64,000 nt of DNA from Brasenia schreberi. Its lineage: Eukaryota; Streptophyta; Magnoliopsida; Nymphaeales; Cabombaceae. Shown piece by piece: positions 33,291-45,967 of this stretch (positions are counted from its first letter, which is position 1; each line of letters begins with the position of its first letter). Position numbers and translations under genes: made by a program. The notes beneath the pieces were generated by a model. The model saw nothing but the letters and a program-made list of their open reading frames with translations. It searched no databases and had not been told where the DNA came from. Location of the stretch: the NCBI GenBank assembly GCA_036023115.1, contig JAYKKT010000047.1, positions 3,154,501-3,218,500 on the forward strand, read 5' to 3'.

Positions 33291-36200
33291 GGAATCTAGC
33301 ACTGTATGATAAAATTTTCAACGGAGTCATGGTGACCCATCAACTGATCAGGGTCGGCCTGTGGATGGACTTTTCTGTTTGATGGGTGAATCTACTTACA
33401 TGTTTGAGGCAAAGAAAATGTCACCTCGGGTTCACTTTCTGCTCCTTCAGACATGTAACAGAGGATTGGACTGGAAGTGATGTTTTGTAGCATTGGATGG
33501 AGTCTTTGGTTAACCAGAGAGGCACGTACCCAACTAAGACAGCACTGCATCAGCAACCAGTTTAAAGGGGTCCTCATTGTGATCCCTCTATACCTCGTTG
33601 TTGTATATCTAGAATTTACCGGAGTAAAATCTCATACATCACCGTTCGTCTTAGGATTGTAAGCTTCTGTAATTTACACGATCATTGAAAAAGAAAACAG
33701 CAAAAGGTTCTTATGTTTATCGCCGATGCCTGCGTTCTTTTGCTAGTATGTGTTTCCTGTATGTACAATCAACTTGTGATATCCTTGGTGGTTCATTTGG
33801 AAATAGTCCTAAAAAGAATTTCATTTGGACCACCTGATTGATCTTTGAAATTGAAATTTTCATCAGAAAATGAATGTCAATTTCCATTTAGCTTCAATTT
33901 ATAATTATTTGATTTTTTCAGCTTAAGTTTGCGTTTTTTTCTACTTGGATGGAATATTCTCTAGCATTTTGTTGCTGAGAGCGTGTTGCACGAGTCAACA
34001 ACAACAATCATGTTTCATTTTTATTGTTCAAGTTTTGTCATCTGACGCATACCTTGCGAGTGAGTATCCTTCCTAGATTATGAGCCTGTTACAGGACTTC
34101 TTATACATGGACATGCCATGTAACTAAAAGTGACATTGAATGTTTGGGTGCCCCTAACATGTGAACCTACAGCAGATTGGTGTACTCTTCTATTGGATGT
34201 TTTTTTGTCCACAATTAGAATTAGCAACCAATAGAAATTTGTTGAATTCGTTACAAGCAACACATTCCGGTTGAGGATATTTTAGCATGTTGATATAATG
34301 CAAGATGATGGAGATGCTAATTTAGCATTATGGAGATCCTTGCTGTATAAGTTTTTTATAAATGGACCTTTTAATTGATACGGAGATTATGGCGTAATCT
34401 TGATCGATAAGAAACCTTTCGAGCAGCATTACGCCTATATGGAAGGTTAACTAGCGTTTAAGATACTTCAGGTTTGTAAACGGGGGTCTGCTTCAGAGTT
34501 GTTTCTGACCAGTATGCAGTACTTATAAATCGAAAGATGAGGAAGTGTTTGATTCGAGCAGGGGTGTCTTCTACCTTTGATACACTGTGCTTGGAGTGCA
34601 TTGCATCCTTTTCTTTCATTGCTAGCCCTGCGTATTTTTCTTTTCAAAGTACTTGTGTTGATTAGTCAGAATTTGTTCCTCCTTCGGGCTTACTTTCTGA
34701 AAGATGCACTTTGCAAAGTGTCAGCGCGATATATTGATTTAGCATCAATATCGAATAGTAGCGGCAGTTTCTGAAAGATAATCTCTCAGAAGTTCCCAGC
34801 CGCGCAAGGCTCAAAATATTACTTAATAACTTCCCTTGCCATACACTCTGAATTTGAACAATTTTGGGTTTTACCATGTCTAGGAATATGCCTGATCTAT
34901 TGAATGAAACATGTGCACAATGTACATACAGAAATATCTACATGCATGTGTAATGTGCTTGATGATTTTCGAACTTCATATGGAAAAGTTTCATTCCAAA
35001 GGGAGAATAGTACATTATGACCTTAAATTCACCAAATAAGCTCAAGGATCCTTGGAACTTTAACTAAAATTTGCTGCAAAAACTTGTGAAATACTGATGA
35101 CTACGAACGCATTGACATCTCTGAGCAGCACTGCAGTGGAAGCTTGCTGAATAAAGATCATGTTTCTGATGCTTCTGATTATCCTTATTTCCTGCTGGGT
35201 GTTTTGTGGACGTGGAATAAATTTCACAAGGACCCTGCTCAGATTATTGTGGATAACCGAAAACCAAATTATGTAGATTCTGGTTACTCTGCGTGTATAT
35301 TTGGTGCACGTGAGAATATGTGCACATGGGGTGTGTTGGCATGCAGCTTAATATGAGTGTGAAAACACAGCAACGTGAATGCACATTCTCGAAGAACAAA
35401 ACGAGTTATTTCCTATAAGGAGTAGGTTTATTTTCTCAACTTGTGTAACAATTTTTATGGTGCTTGTTCCTAAGAAATATTCTGTGGTCAATTTCACAGT
35501 CTGAACTCCGTATTCCTAGTTGGAACTCTTGGACCGACGAATGCCTCTTGTTATGAGCAAGATGAGAAAGGGAATCACTTAAGCAACAGAATTTGGCCTA
35601 TTCTGTGAGTTGCATAGATCTTATCCAATCCTCCAATTTCCATATTCTTTTAAATCGTCATATTGGTAATAGAGGTCATCAGTGACATCTGAATCCTATC
35701 GAAACTAGAGGCTACATCCTTCATCACTTGTTTTAGGCTTATTTCTTATTTTGGATTGTAAATATGTGGAGTTTTCAAAGGGCTCGTCTTGGAAATGTGT
35801 CTTGGGGAGAGACATTTGACTCATCCTCATCCTAAACATGAAATTTCTACGTTTCTGCACAATTTGGTTATTACAGGTTTTGAGAGGTCTGCTTCCGGCA
35901 GAGGCATAGGACATTGATACCAACAATTCTTAACACCTTGACAACTAACGGTCAAGGTGATGAAGGCATTATGCTGCTGCTTTGCTACCTTTTTTACTAA
36001 TATTGGTGACGTTGCCAGATTTAAGATGATTTAATTAAATTGTGTTTATATATGCAGATTTTGTAACCTCATAAACATGTACTGAAAAGTAGGAACTTTT
36101 CTTGCATCATTTACATTTATATGGATAACAACAGATTATAAAATATAATTCCAGTAATAGTATTCAATTGTATGATTCTGACACTTCTGGATTTTTTATG

Positions 36201-36501
36201 TTTTAATTAACCAGTCTTCACTTCTTAAATGTCAATACCATTATCTCTTATTTACTTCCCTTTGAGACCTGCATGCTAGCAAGGCCAATAGCAAGGTTAA
36301 GATCATAGACTTGCCTGCATGTCGAAGATAAAGTTGAGCTTGGGGCTACTTGGCACCTTGGGAATTATGAGAACGTACTTCGCATCCTATGTCTTCAATT
36401 ATAAAGGACTTTCTTTAGCACTGTTGCCATCTAGAAGCTTCATGGTTGACCCCGTTGTACTTTACGAGTAGCATGTTGTAAGGTGAAGGTACTTTAGTAT
36501 A

Positions 36502-36554
36502 CAACAACAACAACAACAACAACTAAGCCTTTTCCCATACTAGACGGGGTCGGC
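36502..36554 (-). mobile_element. 53-bp RTE LINE 3'-end micro-insertion
   Basis: The minus strand reads ccgaccccgtctagtatggg, aaaaggcttag, (TTG)n: the last ~30 bp of the LINE family plus its GTT tail. The flanks are a perfect 20-bp duplicate, aggtgaaggtactttagtat, at 36481-36500 and 36555-36574. Confidence 0.93.
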
Positions 36555-37657
36555 AGGTGAAGGTACTTTAGTATATTCATCAAAAACAGATTTTTGTGAA
36601 TTTTTACAGATTCTCCATTGCCCTTGTTGCAGTAAAAAGCTTCTGCATGGTGGGATCTGCTTCCCTTAGAGAATGCCAGTCTTGTGAACTCTCTTGAACA
36701 ATGCTTGAGACAGATGCTCATCAGTTTGCTGTTCCTGTTACAAGCGGTGTGAAGTTTGAACTATGTGTGTGTGTGTGCTGATTTCAATACAAAACTACCC
36801 ATACAGGGAACACATTATGGAAAGCAGTTTGAAGTTTGGGAGCACCCCTAGGTTCTTTGATGAACGTGTCAAACTTGAAAGCTTTATCATAAAACGGCTG
36901 CGTTGTGCATCTCTCGCTTTATGCTTTTAAAACTAGATATGGTCAAATTCCTTTGCCAGATATTCAAGTAATCGTCTATCTTGGTGGTTAATAGCATGTT
37001 CAACTATAATCTAACAGGGCTAGCCAGCGTATTCGGATGCTAAAATGATATTCCCTTAATTCTTCTTAGGGTTCAAAGCTGCAGAGTTTCTGAATTTGTG
37101 TACATAATGTTTACTCATCCGAAGATAGAAAGAAGAGTCATCTCTTCTCGTGTTGGAAATTGGAGCATTTACATGTGGTTCTCATCGAGTTCAAGGAAAA
37201 TGGCAATCACACTGTAGAGAACCATCCCTCTGCTTTCTGAGAAAATGCGTCAAAAATGTTCCAAGATGCATCCTCTTACATGAGACAGTAGAGGTCCTTT
37301 TCCCCTGAGAACGGGAGTTACATGTTACAATCTGTGGCTCCCTTTCTTTGAAGACGCAACTTATGCTTCTTCTCTGTAAAATATAAAGTATATGTTACAT
37401 ATGCATGATATTTAGTATATATTATCAACTTCAGACTAAAAAGTTTCTTTCGACTGTTTTCTTCAGATTATGCATTGCATGTTATGTATTGGATATAACG
37501 CATAGTAGATGTGTGACATATCATATGCATCATATGTAGATAGGTTACACATTATGGTTCATGAGCTGGAACGAAAGTGAGCATCCGTTGTACACTTGCA
37601 TCGAGTGAAAGCATCAAGTGAGATGTTACATCTCGGATCTCAAAATGAAGCTTAGCT

Positions 37658-37891
37658 TTGATATTAAAGGTCTCATCCCATCTTCGCTGCTGTCACGGGA
37701 TCGTCTTCGATTTGCTCTCACCCGTATGGAGGTTAAAGATCAATCATACCCTGCACGATGCAAATGCTTATGCTGATAGACTTGCTGAAAATGGGGCTAA
37801 GTCGATTTTGGATCTCACCATATGGACTGCCCCTCCACAAGATCTGATTCCACTCTTGATGATGCGCGTTGCTACCGAAGTTCTTACATAA
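37658..37891 (+). pseudogene. RNase H-like (RVT_3) retroelement remnant
   Basis: The frame contains VWRLKINHTLHDANAYADRL AENGAK and later TIWTAPPQDLIPLLMMRV, the C-terminal pattern of the plant RNase H-like domain found in non-LTR elements and derived proteins (INH..RE.N..AD.LA, then a PP..L..LL segment). The catalytic N-terminal half is not visible and no neighbouring exon was recognised, so a dead transposon fragment is most likely. Confidence 0.5.
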
Positions 37892-38639
37892 AACACCAAA
37901 GAACGAGCCAAGAACTAGCTCATATACCACAGGAGAGTACCTTTTGACACTATCCAATATAGCAGCTAGGTGATGGACAATGCAGACAGTTATTGATCAT
38001 GACATTTTTTTCATAGGAAGAGATCTTCTCTTTCCATGGTTGATCAATGAAGACCTCAAGAAGCACCACAGTCAGAACAGTGCAAAGCCAGGGGAATTCT
38101 CATCTCCACAAATTATATATAGTTGAAATGAATTTATCACAATAATCCAGCCATGGCATTATCGAAGTTGACCCTTAAATCTGTAACTGTTAGTGTTACA
38201 TCGTTATTTTCATAATCTATTTCCTGGATCTCTATATCCAACATACTCTTCACTTTAACCTGCATGAATTAATCGATTTGTTTCCTATAAGCTGGTACCT
38301 TCATCTTCAGGTTTAGTACATGGACAGCTATTGTGATTCTGGTTAAGCTACCATACTCTCTCTCTCTCCCTCACACAGTTGCTGTTCTCTTTTGTGTTAT
38401 TTGTACGCCAACCTGGCAGTTGTACTCAAGATTGCGTTGCTTCTGATGGGCAGGTGTATTTGGTGTAGTTGTTTGCATAGGCCGATGTTGTTTACGATAA
38501 TCACAGAAGTGACTCCCGACATTAATTCTATTCGTAACATCTCCATGACTCCCAACATTAATTCTAGCGTAACATCTCCATGACTCCCGACATTAATTCT
38601 AGCATAACATCTCCATTAATTTATGCATTACTCTGAAAA

Positions 38640-39260
38640 ATTGATCTTAAGTATTTAAAACTTTTCTTACGAGAAATGCAATGTGTCAAATCTTAATTTT
38701 TATGTTCTCTTAAGTATCCGAATGATTAAACTTACATTTCATATATTGTGTTTTTGCTCTACTAAGTAGAAAGCTTTTTTTCTCCTCATAGTTCAAACTT
38801 CTTATTCACTTTTTTCTTAAACACAACCACTAACACAATGTCATCCGCAAAGGTACTTCATCTTCAATATATTTTGTTAACTCATCAACGACCAATATAA
38901 ATAAATTGACTTAAAGTTGATCCTTGATGTAACCCAATATTAACTTCAAAGGAGTCTTATCATTCTTTCATGAATCCCCACATATTTTTGCACTATCGTC
39001 CATATCTCATATAAGATTATGTAAAACAACTAGGCCTTTTCCCGTACCAGATGGGTTCAGCTACATGGATTCTATCATATAAGATTATGTATATCAATAA
39101 AATACCTCTTTTTGAAGATTCTTAACATTTCTTTATATCTTATTATAAACTTTTCTAGATCAATAAATGTCATGTCTCCCTGATACATCAATAATTCACA
39201 CATTTCTCAATGCCTCTCTTGTTCTTATATATGAGTACAAGTGTACTGGCTCTTCGTTTC
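38640..39260 (-). mobile_element. RTE LINE reverse transcriptase fragment, minus strand
   Basis: Read on the minus strand, the order is the FIDLEKAY-type block (about 39180-39140), RDMDDSAKMCGDS-type sequence (about 39000-38960), the SLHQGS/VDELT block (about 38950-38880) and the CMLFADDIVLV block (about 38865-38825). All are interrupted by stops. It is itself interrupted by the insertion at 39024. Confidence 0.7.
39024..39074 (-). mobile_element. 51-bp RTE LINE 3'-end micro-insertion, nested in a LINE
   Basis: The minus strand reads gaatccatgtagctga, acccatctggtacggg, aaaaggcctag, ttgttt. The flanks are a perfect 17-bp duplicate, tcatataagattatgta, at 39007-39023 and 39075-39091. It lies inside the older LINE fragment at 38640-39260. 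Confidence 0.9.
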
Positions 39261-39451
39261 TCAAGATCTTTTGGATTCTTCAGATTTCATCTAATAGTTC
39301 TTATGAACCAAGTGAACCCTATCTCTTCTAAGATTTTCCATACTTCTATAAGAAACGAAAAGATAAAATGAGAAGAAATTCCTCCCCCCCTCAACACTTT
39401 TAGAAGGCCCCATTTTAGAGGTGTAAATTTGAGTTCTGAATACAAGGCCGT

Positions 39452-39457
39452 TTTATT
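39452..39457 (-). terminator. Polyadenylation signal of the RING gene
   Basis: AATAAA on the minus strand lies 42 nt past the stop codon (39499-39501). Confidence 0.55.
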
Positions 39458-39498
39458 GATCATTTCACACGTTAAGATATCTATGTACACACAGCTGG

Positions 39499-42020
39499 CT
39501 ACTCTGGTACTGCAGGAGATTTGCAGATCGGGCACCAGTTCTTCAAACGTAGCCAGACATGGATACAGTTCAGATGGTAACGGTGATCACACCGCAAATA
39601 GGCAACTTCGTCTCCATCAGCAAACTCTTCCTGCAATATGATTTTTTTTGGTAAGCATCCACGTCACATTCTCAATAAGGATATTATTATGCATGCATCA
39701 AGTAGCACAGTATTTACAGTTATGATTTCGCCCTTCCCTATGAATTAATGTCACTGGCATTACATATCCCAAATACAATCTTACTGAAATAGTATGTCAA
39801 AACATGAGTGTACCTGGCAAATGCTGCATTTTACATCGTCTCCACGCGTTCTGATTCCACTCGCTACAGGGAGTGAAGAATACAAGCTCTTACGGAAACA
39901 TTTGGACAGTGCCTCCTCTGAAACTGCTGTACTGACGCTTCCAATCTTCTCCTCCAGAGCCAACAATTCCTGATACGCAGAGATCACAGTGTCCTGTAAG
40001 TATGGTCCTCACAGACACACGGTTTGGAGAAGTGATTGTGAATGGACCGTAGTGCAATATCTGATGAAAACCAGCATACGGGAGTACTACAATGCAAGTT
40101 GAGGGTTTCACACAACTAAGAAGAAGTTACTAACTTTTTAAACCTGGTGTTCCATAAGATTAATGAATATGATTTCTTGAACAGAAAAAAAAATGAAAGC
40201 ATCAGAAGGAAAGGGAGAGGAGAGCGCGGATTTGTAACTGACCTCATACGTCATGTGATCTATATCCATTCTCAGATCTCTATGCCGATCATTGAAAGCT
40301 AATCCACCCAGGAACAAATTTGTTTCAAGAACCAATAATTGCTGCCACAACATATGACAAAACACTAGGGGCGTTAACTTGTCACAAGTATCAAGAAGAC
40401 CAATTTCTTGGCATTGATTGAAAGACCCTGATTAGTGAATACCTCATAAGTCAACTCTTCATCTTGCTCAATCCTCTCTAGTGCAAATAAAATCTGTGTT
40501 AAGTCCGGAGAAAAGATTAATTGTCAGCCTTTAACACCAGGAATTTTAGGCTAACAAGACTAGATGAAAGATGCAGATACTCAGAAGCATTCGAGAAAAA
40601 GGCGAGAAAGGGAAGCCATCCCTGTATTATTCCCTTAATTTATGCATTTTGAAATATGTCCAGTTTTATGGTTTGTAACAAACAGGAAACCATCATAACA
40701 AGGATCTAATATGGACACTTGTTAATAATCAATTTATACCCTTTCGAAGTAGAAACAACAGACAGAAGAGAAGAGAAGTACTTCGGCTATCCCATCCAAG
40801 TTGAAACGCTGATACCCATCCTCATCCAGGGATGGACCATGTGATCCCCCGCTGCTACTCTCCAGGTGAGTACTTGGCCTATCCTGAGCCATCTCATCAG
40901 ATTCTGATGTTCCATATGAGTTCGGGTAAAAATGAGGCACATTCATAGAGGATGACGACGACGATAAGGATGACAATGAACTGATGGAACTGGAGGTGCC
41001 ATTTGATAACTGTGGTCTTCTGGATGGGGAAATATTATTGGTGCTATCCTCAGACCTCATATTGCCAATATCACCAGGCACTTGTCTGTTTCCAGCTGAT
41101 CTAATTCTCTCCCTGATTGTTGAACATCCACCGCTGCTCCTCCTAGGTTGCAAAGATAGTGGACTTGATGTAAATGACATATTGTGTCTACGGATGGTCA
41201 TCCTACTATTTGTCATTGCTGTAGAGGAACTACCCGTGACTCTCTTTCCCCTAGGAGTCGAATTGTCTCTGTCAGGCCTTTCATTTGCATTAGATTCTCT
41301 GGGCCGATTCGATTCTCCGGGATATGACAGAGAAAATCTGGAAGGTAGCACATCAGAAGTTGAACTGCAGCTGATATTACTATTTCTAATAGAACTAGCT
41401 CTCGGGCAGCAAGACATAGCCAAAGAAGGTTCACCGATGGGTCTAGACGGGGCAGAGTGCCTGGAGGTGACCTTTTTGCCTGATGAACGACTGTGGCTGC
41501 CTAAATCTGACCTTTGAAACAACTGTTTCTGTACCCTTGGACCATGCATTGCCAGAAAATTTTGTCCCTCTAGTACCGTATTGTGGAGAGAAGAGCTCTG
41601 CGGTGCTTCCCTATCTTCCAAAGTTTCCCTCTCAGACGTCACTATGTGGCCCTCTAATGATGTCAACGTTGAATTGGGCTGCTTCAAAGGTTCCTGTCTG
41701 TTTCTGTTTGATACAAGAGTGATTTCTCCAGGAGTTTGTGGCCTCCTTGGAGTCTTTCTCAGACTAGTTGGTCTTGAAACTAGTCTAGAAGAACTTCCAG
41801 CTACAACCTTACTAGTAGATGCATGGGAAGTGGAACTTACTGTCTTGGGCTTGCCTGGAATCTGTCCCCTATTTGGACAATTAAGTCTTGTACTGCAACT
41901 CAAACGGTTACAGCATTGAGAGCTTCCAGCCTCATGGTTCCCATCCCTAACACTAAGGCCAGACTGCCTTCTAGGAAGACCTGCCCCATTAGCAGCTTTC
42001 TTGGTAGGGTACACATCCAT
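39499..42020 (-). CDS. RING-H2 E3 ubiquitin-protein ligase, MBR1/HIP1-like
   Basis: Predicted E3 ligase that would recruit an E2 through its C-terminal RING. Five coding exons on the minus strand: 42020-40782, 40493-40443, 40341-40243, 39969-39814 and 39630-39499. All junctions are GT-AG and in phase 0; the product is 558 aa. The first exon (413 aa) is Ser/Arg-rich and probably disordered, with a poly-Ser stretch near its end. Exons 2-4 encode the family hallmark (ALERIEQDEELTYEQLLVLE, FNDRHRDLRMDIDHMTYEEL, EEKIGSVSTAVSEEALSKC). The RING-H2 is C511-x2-C514-x14-C529-x-H531-x2-H534-x2-C537-x10-C548-x2-C551, with the usual Trp before C548, and the protein ends seven residues after the last Cys. 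The start at MDVYPTKK was chosen because upstream in-frame sequence looks like intron ending in TTTCATAG at 42047. The exact orthologue is uncertain. Confidence 0.92.
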
Positions 42021-42822
42021 GGTCTTCTCCCTGTTCCGGGTGAGGACTATGAAATGTAATAACCAAAGAATTGGATTTTTCCTGTAATCCTGAAGATCAT
42101 ATGAGAAAGATGTTATAACATGTAACACTGCTAAAGTCAGTAGCAAATAAGTATCTAGAGTGCATAAATGAAACTGATATTTGCAAAACCAAGAACTTCC
42201 ACCCCTAGATGGCTGGCTCCTGGCATAGTCGAAATACTTCAGCATAGAATAACACGTATTGTTTTCTAGCTGTCATCTGTGACTAACATAAACGGAACTG
42301 ATTTTAAAATAAGAAATCCCAACTTCCTCAGTGTAGACTCATTTAAAACAGAATAAATCTTAACGTGATGCAAACTGCCCGTCATCCCTGCACAGGACTC
42401 TCCAAAGTGCAGTTCTGCTGCCATAGATACTGCTAAAAGTTGCCACCACAGCAACTAACAATGAAAACTCTCAGATGCCACTGGTAGTTAGCTTTCTTGA
42501 TGATAGATAAACTTAGAAAGCTGGCACATAATCTGCTACTTCTTCACGTCCATAAGCACTTCGCACAAGTACTTGGTTCTTGGAGGTCATATTCCCAAGA
42601 GAATATACTGAAGCATGCAAAATGAAAAAACACCTATAACTAGGTAGCTACAGGCTTCCCATGTTGAAATTTTCCAATTCAGAAATAACAATTAAGAATG
42701 TCTAGAATATCTAGATTGATACTCATTCTTCCAATAAGCACCGATTGGCTACCTCCAGATCACAACTGCACTGGACCGTTTTGATCCTCAGTTTTAGGAG
42801 AAAGATAGTTTATGGATGGCAC

Positions 42823-43027
42823 TGTAAAGAAACTCATATGCAATTTTATTGAATTGAAAAAAATCACACTTATTTACACATGAATCAGTCGGTTTTATAC
42901 AAGATAGTGAGAGGAGAGACTCTTCAATGACTATCCAACTAGCCATTCTGACCGGGCCAAATTTGCCCGGTCCTCAAAGTTGAAAGGGTTACTCTCTATT
43001 AGCCCAACCAATCCTATTATCTTAACA
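42823..43027 (-). repeat. 3' LTR of element C
   Basis: 205 bp, bounded by the target duplication and the polypurine tract. Shorter than its partner by an internal deletion of about 40-60 bp. Confidence 0.88.
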
Positions 43028-44163
43028 CTTCCCTCAAACTTACGGTGCGTATACCAAAAGTTTATTCTTACAACAAAAAAACACATGAATCTAAGAGTGT
43101 TAATTTCATAATTTCATGGAACTGTATGGGAGGATTAAGACAAGGCATCAAGGCAACCAAGGAGAGAGACATGACTTGGTGAGCACCAATTTGTTCACCA
43201 TAATAATTCCAACTTTTGATGTGTGAAACTCACTAAAAAATGAAGACCACAGTTCTTCAAAAGCACAATCTCTTTCACCAGCATCACTGTCTTTACGTTT
43301 CAGTATCTTCCTCATATTTTTTCCAAAATTAATCTTTTCCCACTGGAGAGCATATTGAAAGTGAACGAACAAGAGAGGATAAGCTCAAACCTGATTTTTA
43401 AGGACAAACTCGAACCCAAACAATCAAATAAGCTTTAAGGCTAAGTGCAAATCATCCAAATCAAACAAGCTTTAAGGCTAAGCTCAAACAATCCAAATCA
43501 ATAAAATGCCAACGTCCTTAAATAACCCACAATCTCTAACATGATTCTATAATTCCAAGAATAAGATAATCTACCAAGATTATCAAAAAAAAGTTTTAAA
43601 TATATACGAAAAAATTTATAATCAACTTAATATTTTCAAAGAATATTTTCAATGTTTGTCTCAAAAAGCAATTTTTTTAAAAGAAATTTTATCATTCACA
43701 CAAAATGCTCAAAATATAGCAAATGAATAGTCAATACCCAAGGCAAAAACTCTTTTTATGCATTATTTTCAAATGCTTGTATTAAGCACAAGGTTATGAA
43801 GATAACAAAAAGTTCATTTTTAATATTGACTCATCTTCAACCAATAACCAACAACATGAATCACCTTCATCACAAAGGTTTTCAATAAAAGGCCAACAAA
43901 CGTGACATATAGCCACAACACGGATATCTTAATCACATGAAAATATAACTTCAAAGTTATAAAGATCACAAATTATCACATATCAATAAGCGCATCTCCA
44001 AACATTGACTGATCTTCAACCAGTAGCCAACAACATGATGTCATGAAGCACCTTAATCACAAAGGTCTTCAACAAAAAGACAATAAAAGTGACATATAGC
44101 CACAATACGAGATCTTAATCATACAAAGAGATGCAACTTATTGTCTAACAAACAACAAACAAA

Positions 44164-44691
44164 TTATCTTCTAAATGAGACACCAAACAATTGATCCAAT
44201 TTTTTTTTAAAAATAAACAAGTTAGAAAGATCACACCTCGATGAACTCAAATCTAAATACCAAGCAAGGTCAAATCGGATCAAACAGTCGGGCCTGAATC
44301 TGGGTCCAACAAGAATTTCATATTTAATACAGAACCGGTATGGATTTAGGACTGGATTCAGGACCCAATCTGATGCGTGGCTTAAAAAGTGGACTACACG
44401 GTTTCTCTCTCTATTGAACACCAAGAGAGAGCTCCCTCTACAATCGTTCCTTGTCGTTTGCACATATTGGAGAACCCCTCTCTCATCGTACCGCAGAAGC
44501 CATTGCCGCCATGACTGCCATTGACTAACCACCATATCCGCCTGTTCTTTATCATTCGTTGAGGGCAACGAATCGGAAGCCGGTGTCTTGAATCCATTAG
44601 CAGTGACTTCTGATGACGATGATCCAATGTTCGTTCCCAAACAAGTTTCCTCATTCTTCATGACTACCATGGCGTCCGAGCGACCGATCAA
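44164..44691 (-). CDS. Unrecognised open frame inside LTR element C
   Basis: 175 codons starting MIGRSDAMVVMKNEETCLGT. It has no motif that I recognise, no zinc knuckle and no protease or polymerase signature. It starts about 1.3 kb after the 5' LTR of element C, where a gag would lie, and its C-terminal third overlaps simple AT-rich sequence. It may be a degenerate or novel leader protein of the family, or a chance frame; I lean to chance or captured sequence. Confidence 0.2.
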   Translation of the reverse strand: MIGRSDAMVVMKNEETCLGTNIGSSSSEVTANGFKTPASDSLPSTNDKEQADMVVSQWQSWRQWLLRYDERGVLQYVQTTRNDCRGSSLLVFNRERNRVVHFLSHASDWVLNPVLNPYRFCIKYEILVGPRFRPDCLIRFDLAWYLDLSSSRCDLSNLFIFKKKLDQLFGVSFRR

Positions 44692-45122
44692 TCATTTCCG
44701 TCATCGATACTGAAGCTTTGATTCACTTTATTTGGTTGAGCCAACTCAAGCTACCACAATAGCATATTGACAACTCAACAAATCAATCAAATAGTGTGCC
44801 TGACCATTGTTCACAATCGCCGCCACTTTTGATTCCACCAACGTTTGCAACCTAGCCAGAGTTGTTCCAAAGCCTTACTATTGTGAAGAACAACTTGAAT
44901 CCCATCGAGAACTCTGCAAAAACTGCTTGGTTTACCACCGACAAACTTCATGTAAACCATCAACAAACTTCATGTAAACCACCACCTCTTACCACCTATT
45001 CAGTCTTCCCATTCAACCTCTGTCGGACACCTTACACCATAGCCACATAGTCGCCGACCTCCACCACCTTTCCACCATCTTTTCTGTCGAAAAGCACAAC
45101 CCTGAAAGCCTGAAATCACCAC

Positions 45123-45506
45123 TTGGTGCTCGATGCCACATCTGGCCATCCACCTGCACCGATTACTGCATACCCAAGCCACCGAAGTCACAACTTTCGT
45201 CCTTTGACTACCCCATATTCGTATTCCCCAGCGGTCTTCTATCTTCCCCCTTGTTGCTCGATGCCACCTCTGGCCATCCACCTGCACCGATTACTGCATA
45301 CCCAAGCCACCGAAGTCACAACTTTCGTCCTTTGACTACCCCATATTCGTATTCCCCAACGGTCTTCTATCTTCTCCCTTGTTGCTTGATGCCACCTCTG
45401 GCCGTCCACCTGCACCGATTACTGCATACCCAAGCCACCGAAGTCACAACTTTCATCCTTTGACTACCCCATATTCGTATTCCCCAGCGGTCTTCTATCT
45501 TCCCCC
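45123..45506. repeat. 128-bp tandem repeat, three copies, in element C
   Basis: Near-identical units start at about 45123, 45251 and 45379 (ctcgatgccacctctggcc). Because 128 is not divisible by three, each copy falls in a different frame. The copies differ at only a few positions, so the expansion is recent compared with the LTR divergence of the same element. Confidence 0.92.
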
Positions 45507-45967
45507 TTGTTGGCACCTATTCAACCATTGCCTTTGCCTGCCCACATCTACCACCATCACCACCTTCAACCTCCAACATTGTTGATGCTAACTCGCTTAG
45601 TTCCTCTCAGAATCTCTTTCAAAATTGGGGGACAACAATTGCTTCCCCTCCTCTGCCTACTTCCTTGTCTTCTCTCTTTGCTCTCACCCATCGTCGATCA
45701 ACACATTACTTCAGTCTACTAAATCAGTGAAACACGAAGCCATACACGATGAAAGCCCTAGGTTTACCAATCCATCTTCAAACAAAGAATCAGATTTTCT
45801 TGCATGATCCAAGACTCCATCGATCCCCAGTGGAGTTGCCAGTCTCTCCTTCATGCCAAGTGTGATTTTCGTGGACCGTCTCTGCAATGAGCTCTCATCC
45901 GCTGGGAGCATTGCCACTGAATGACCGTCCATTCCTCCTCTATCGTCGACTCCTTTGACTGTTACCA

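Larger units (their letters stand above)
33291..39451. other. ADA1 3' UTR and convergent intergenic region
   Basis: The first ~400 bp are probably ADA1 3' UTR. From about 33.7 to 36.4 kb the sequence is low-copy-looking without a recognisable gene. Then follow LINE micro-insertions (36502, 39024), an RNase H remnant (37658) and a LINE fragment (38640-39260). Three short repeats of tgactcccgacattaattcta lie near 38510-38600. Confidence 0.5.

Noticed and set aside
35144..35356. 70-codon plus frame downstream of ADA1
   Set aside because: No recognised domain, no splice partner and no promoter; consistent with a chance frame in intergenic DNA.
40984..41517. 177-codon plus-strand open frame
   Set aside because: Antisense shadow of the first exon of the RING gene.
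42021..42245. Extension of the RING gene frame to an upstream ATG at 42245
   Set aside because: The extra 75 residues are hydrophobic and unlike the family, and a splice acceptor (TTTCATAG) lies just before the preferred ATG.
45000..45585. Repeated 70-codon frames with near-identical sequence
   Set aside because: Result of the 128-bp tandem repeat in LTR element C, read in successive frames.
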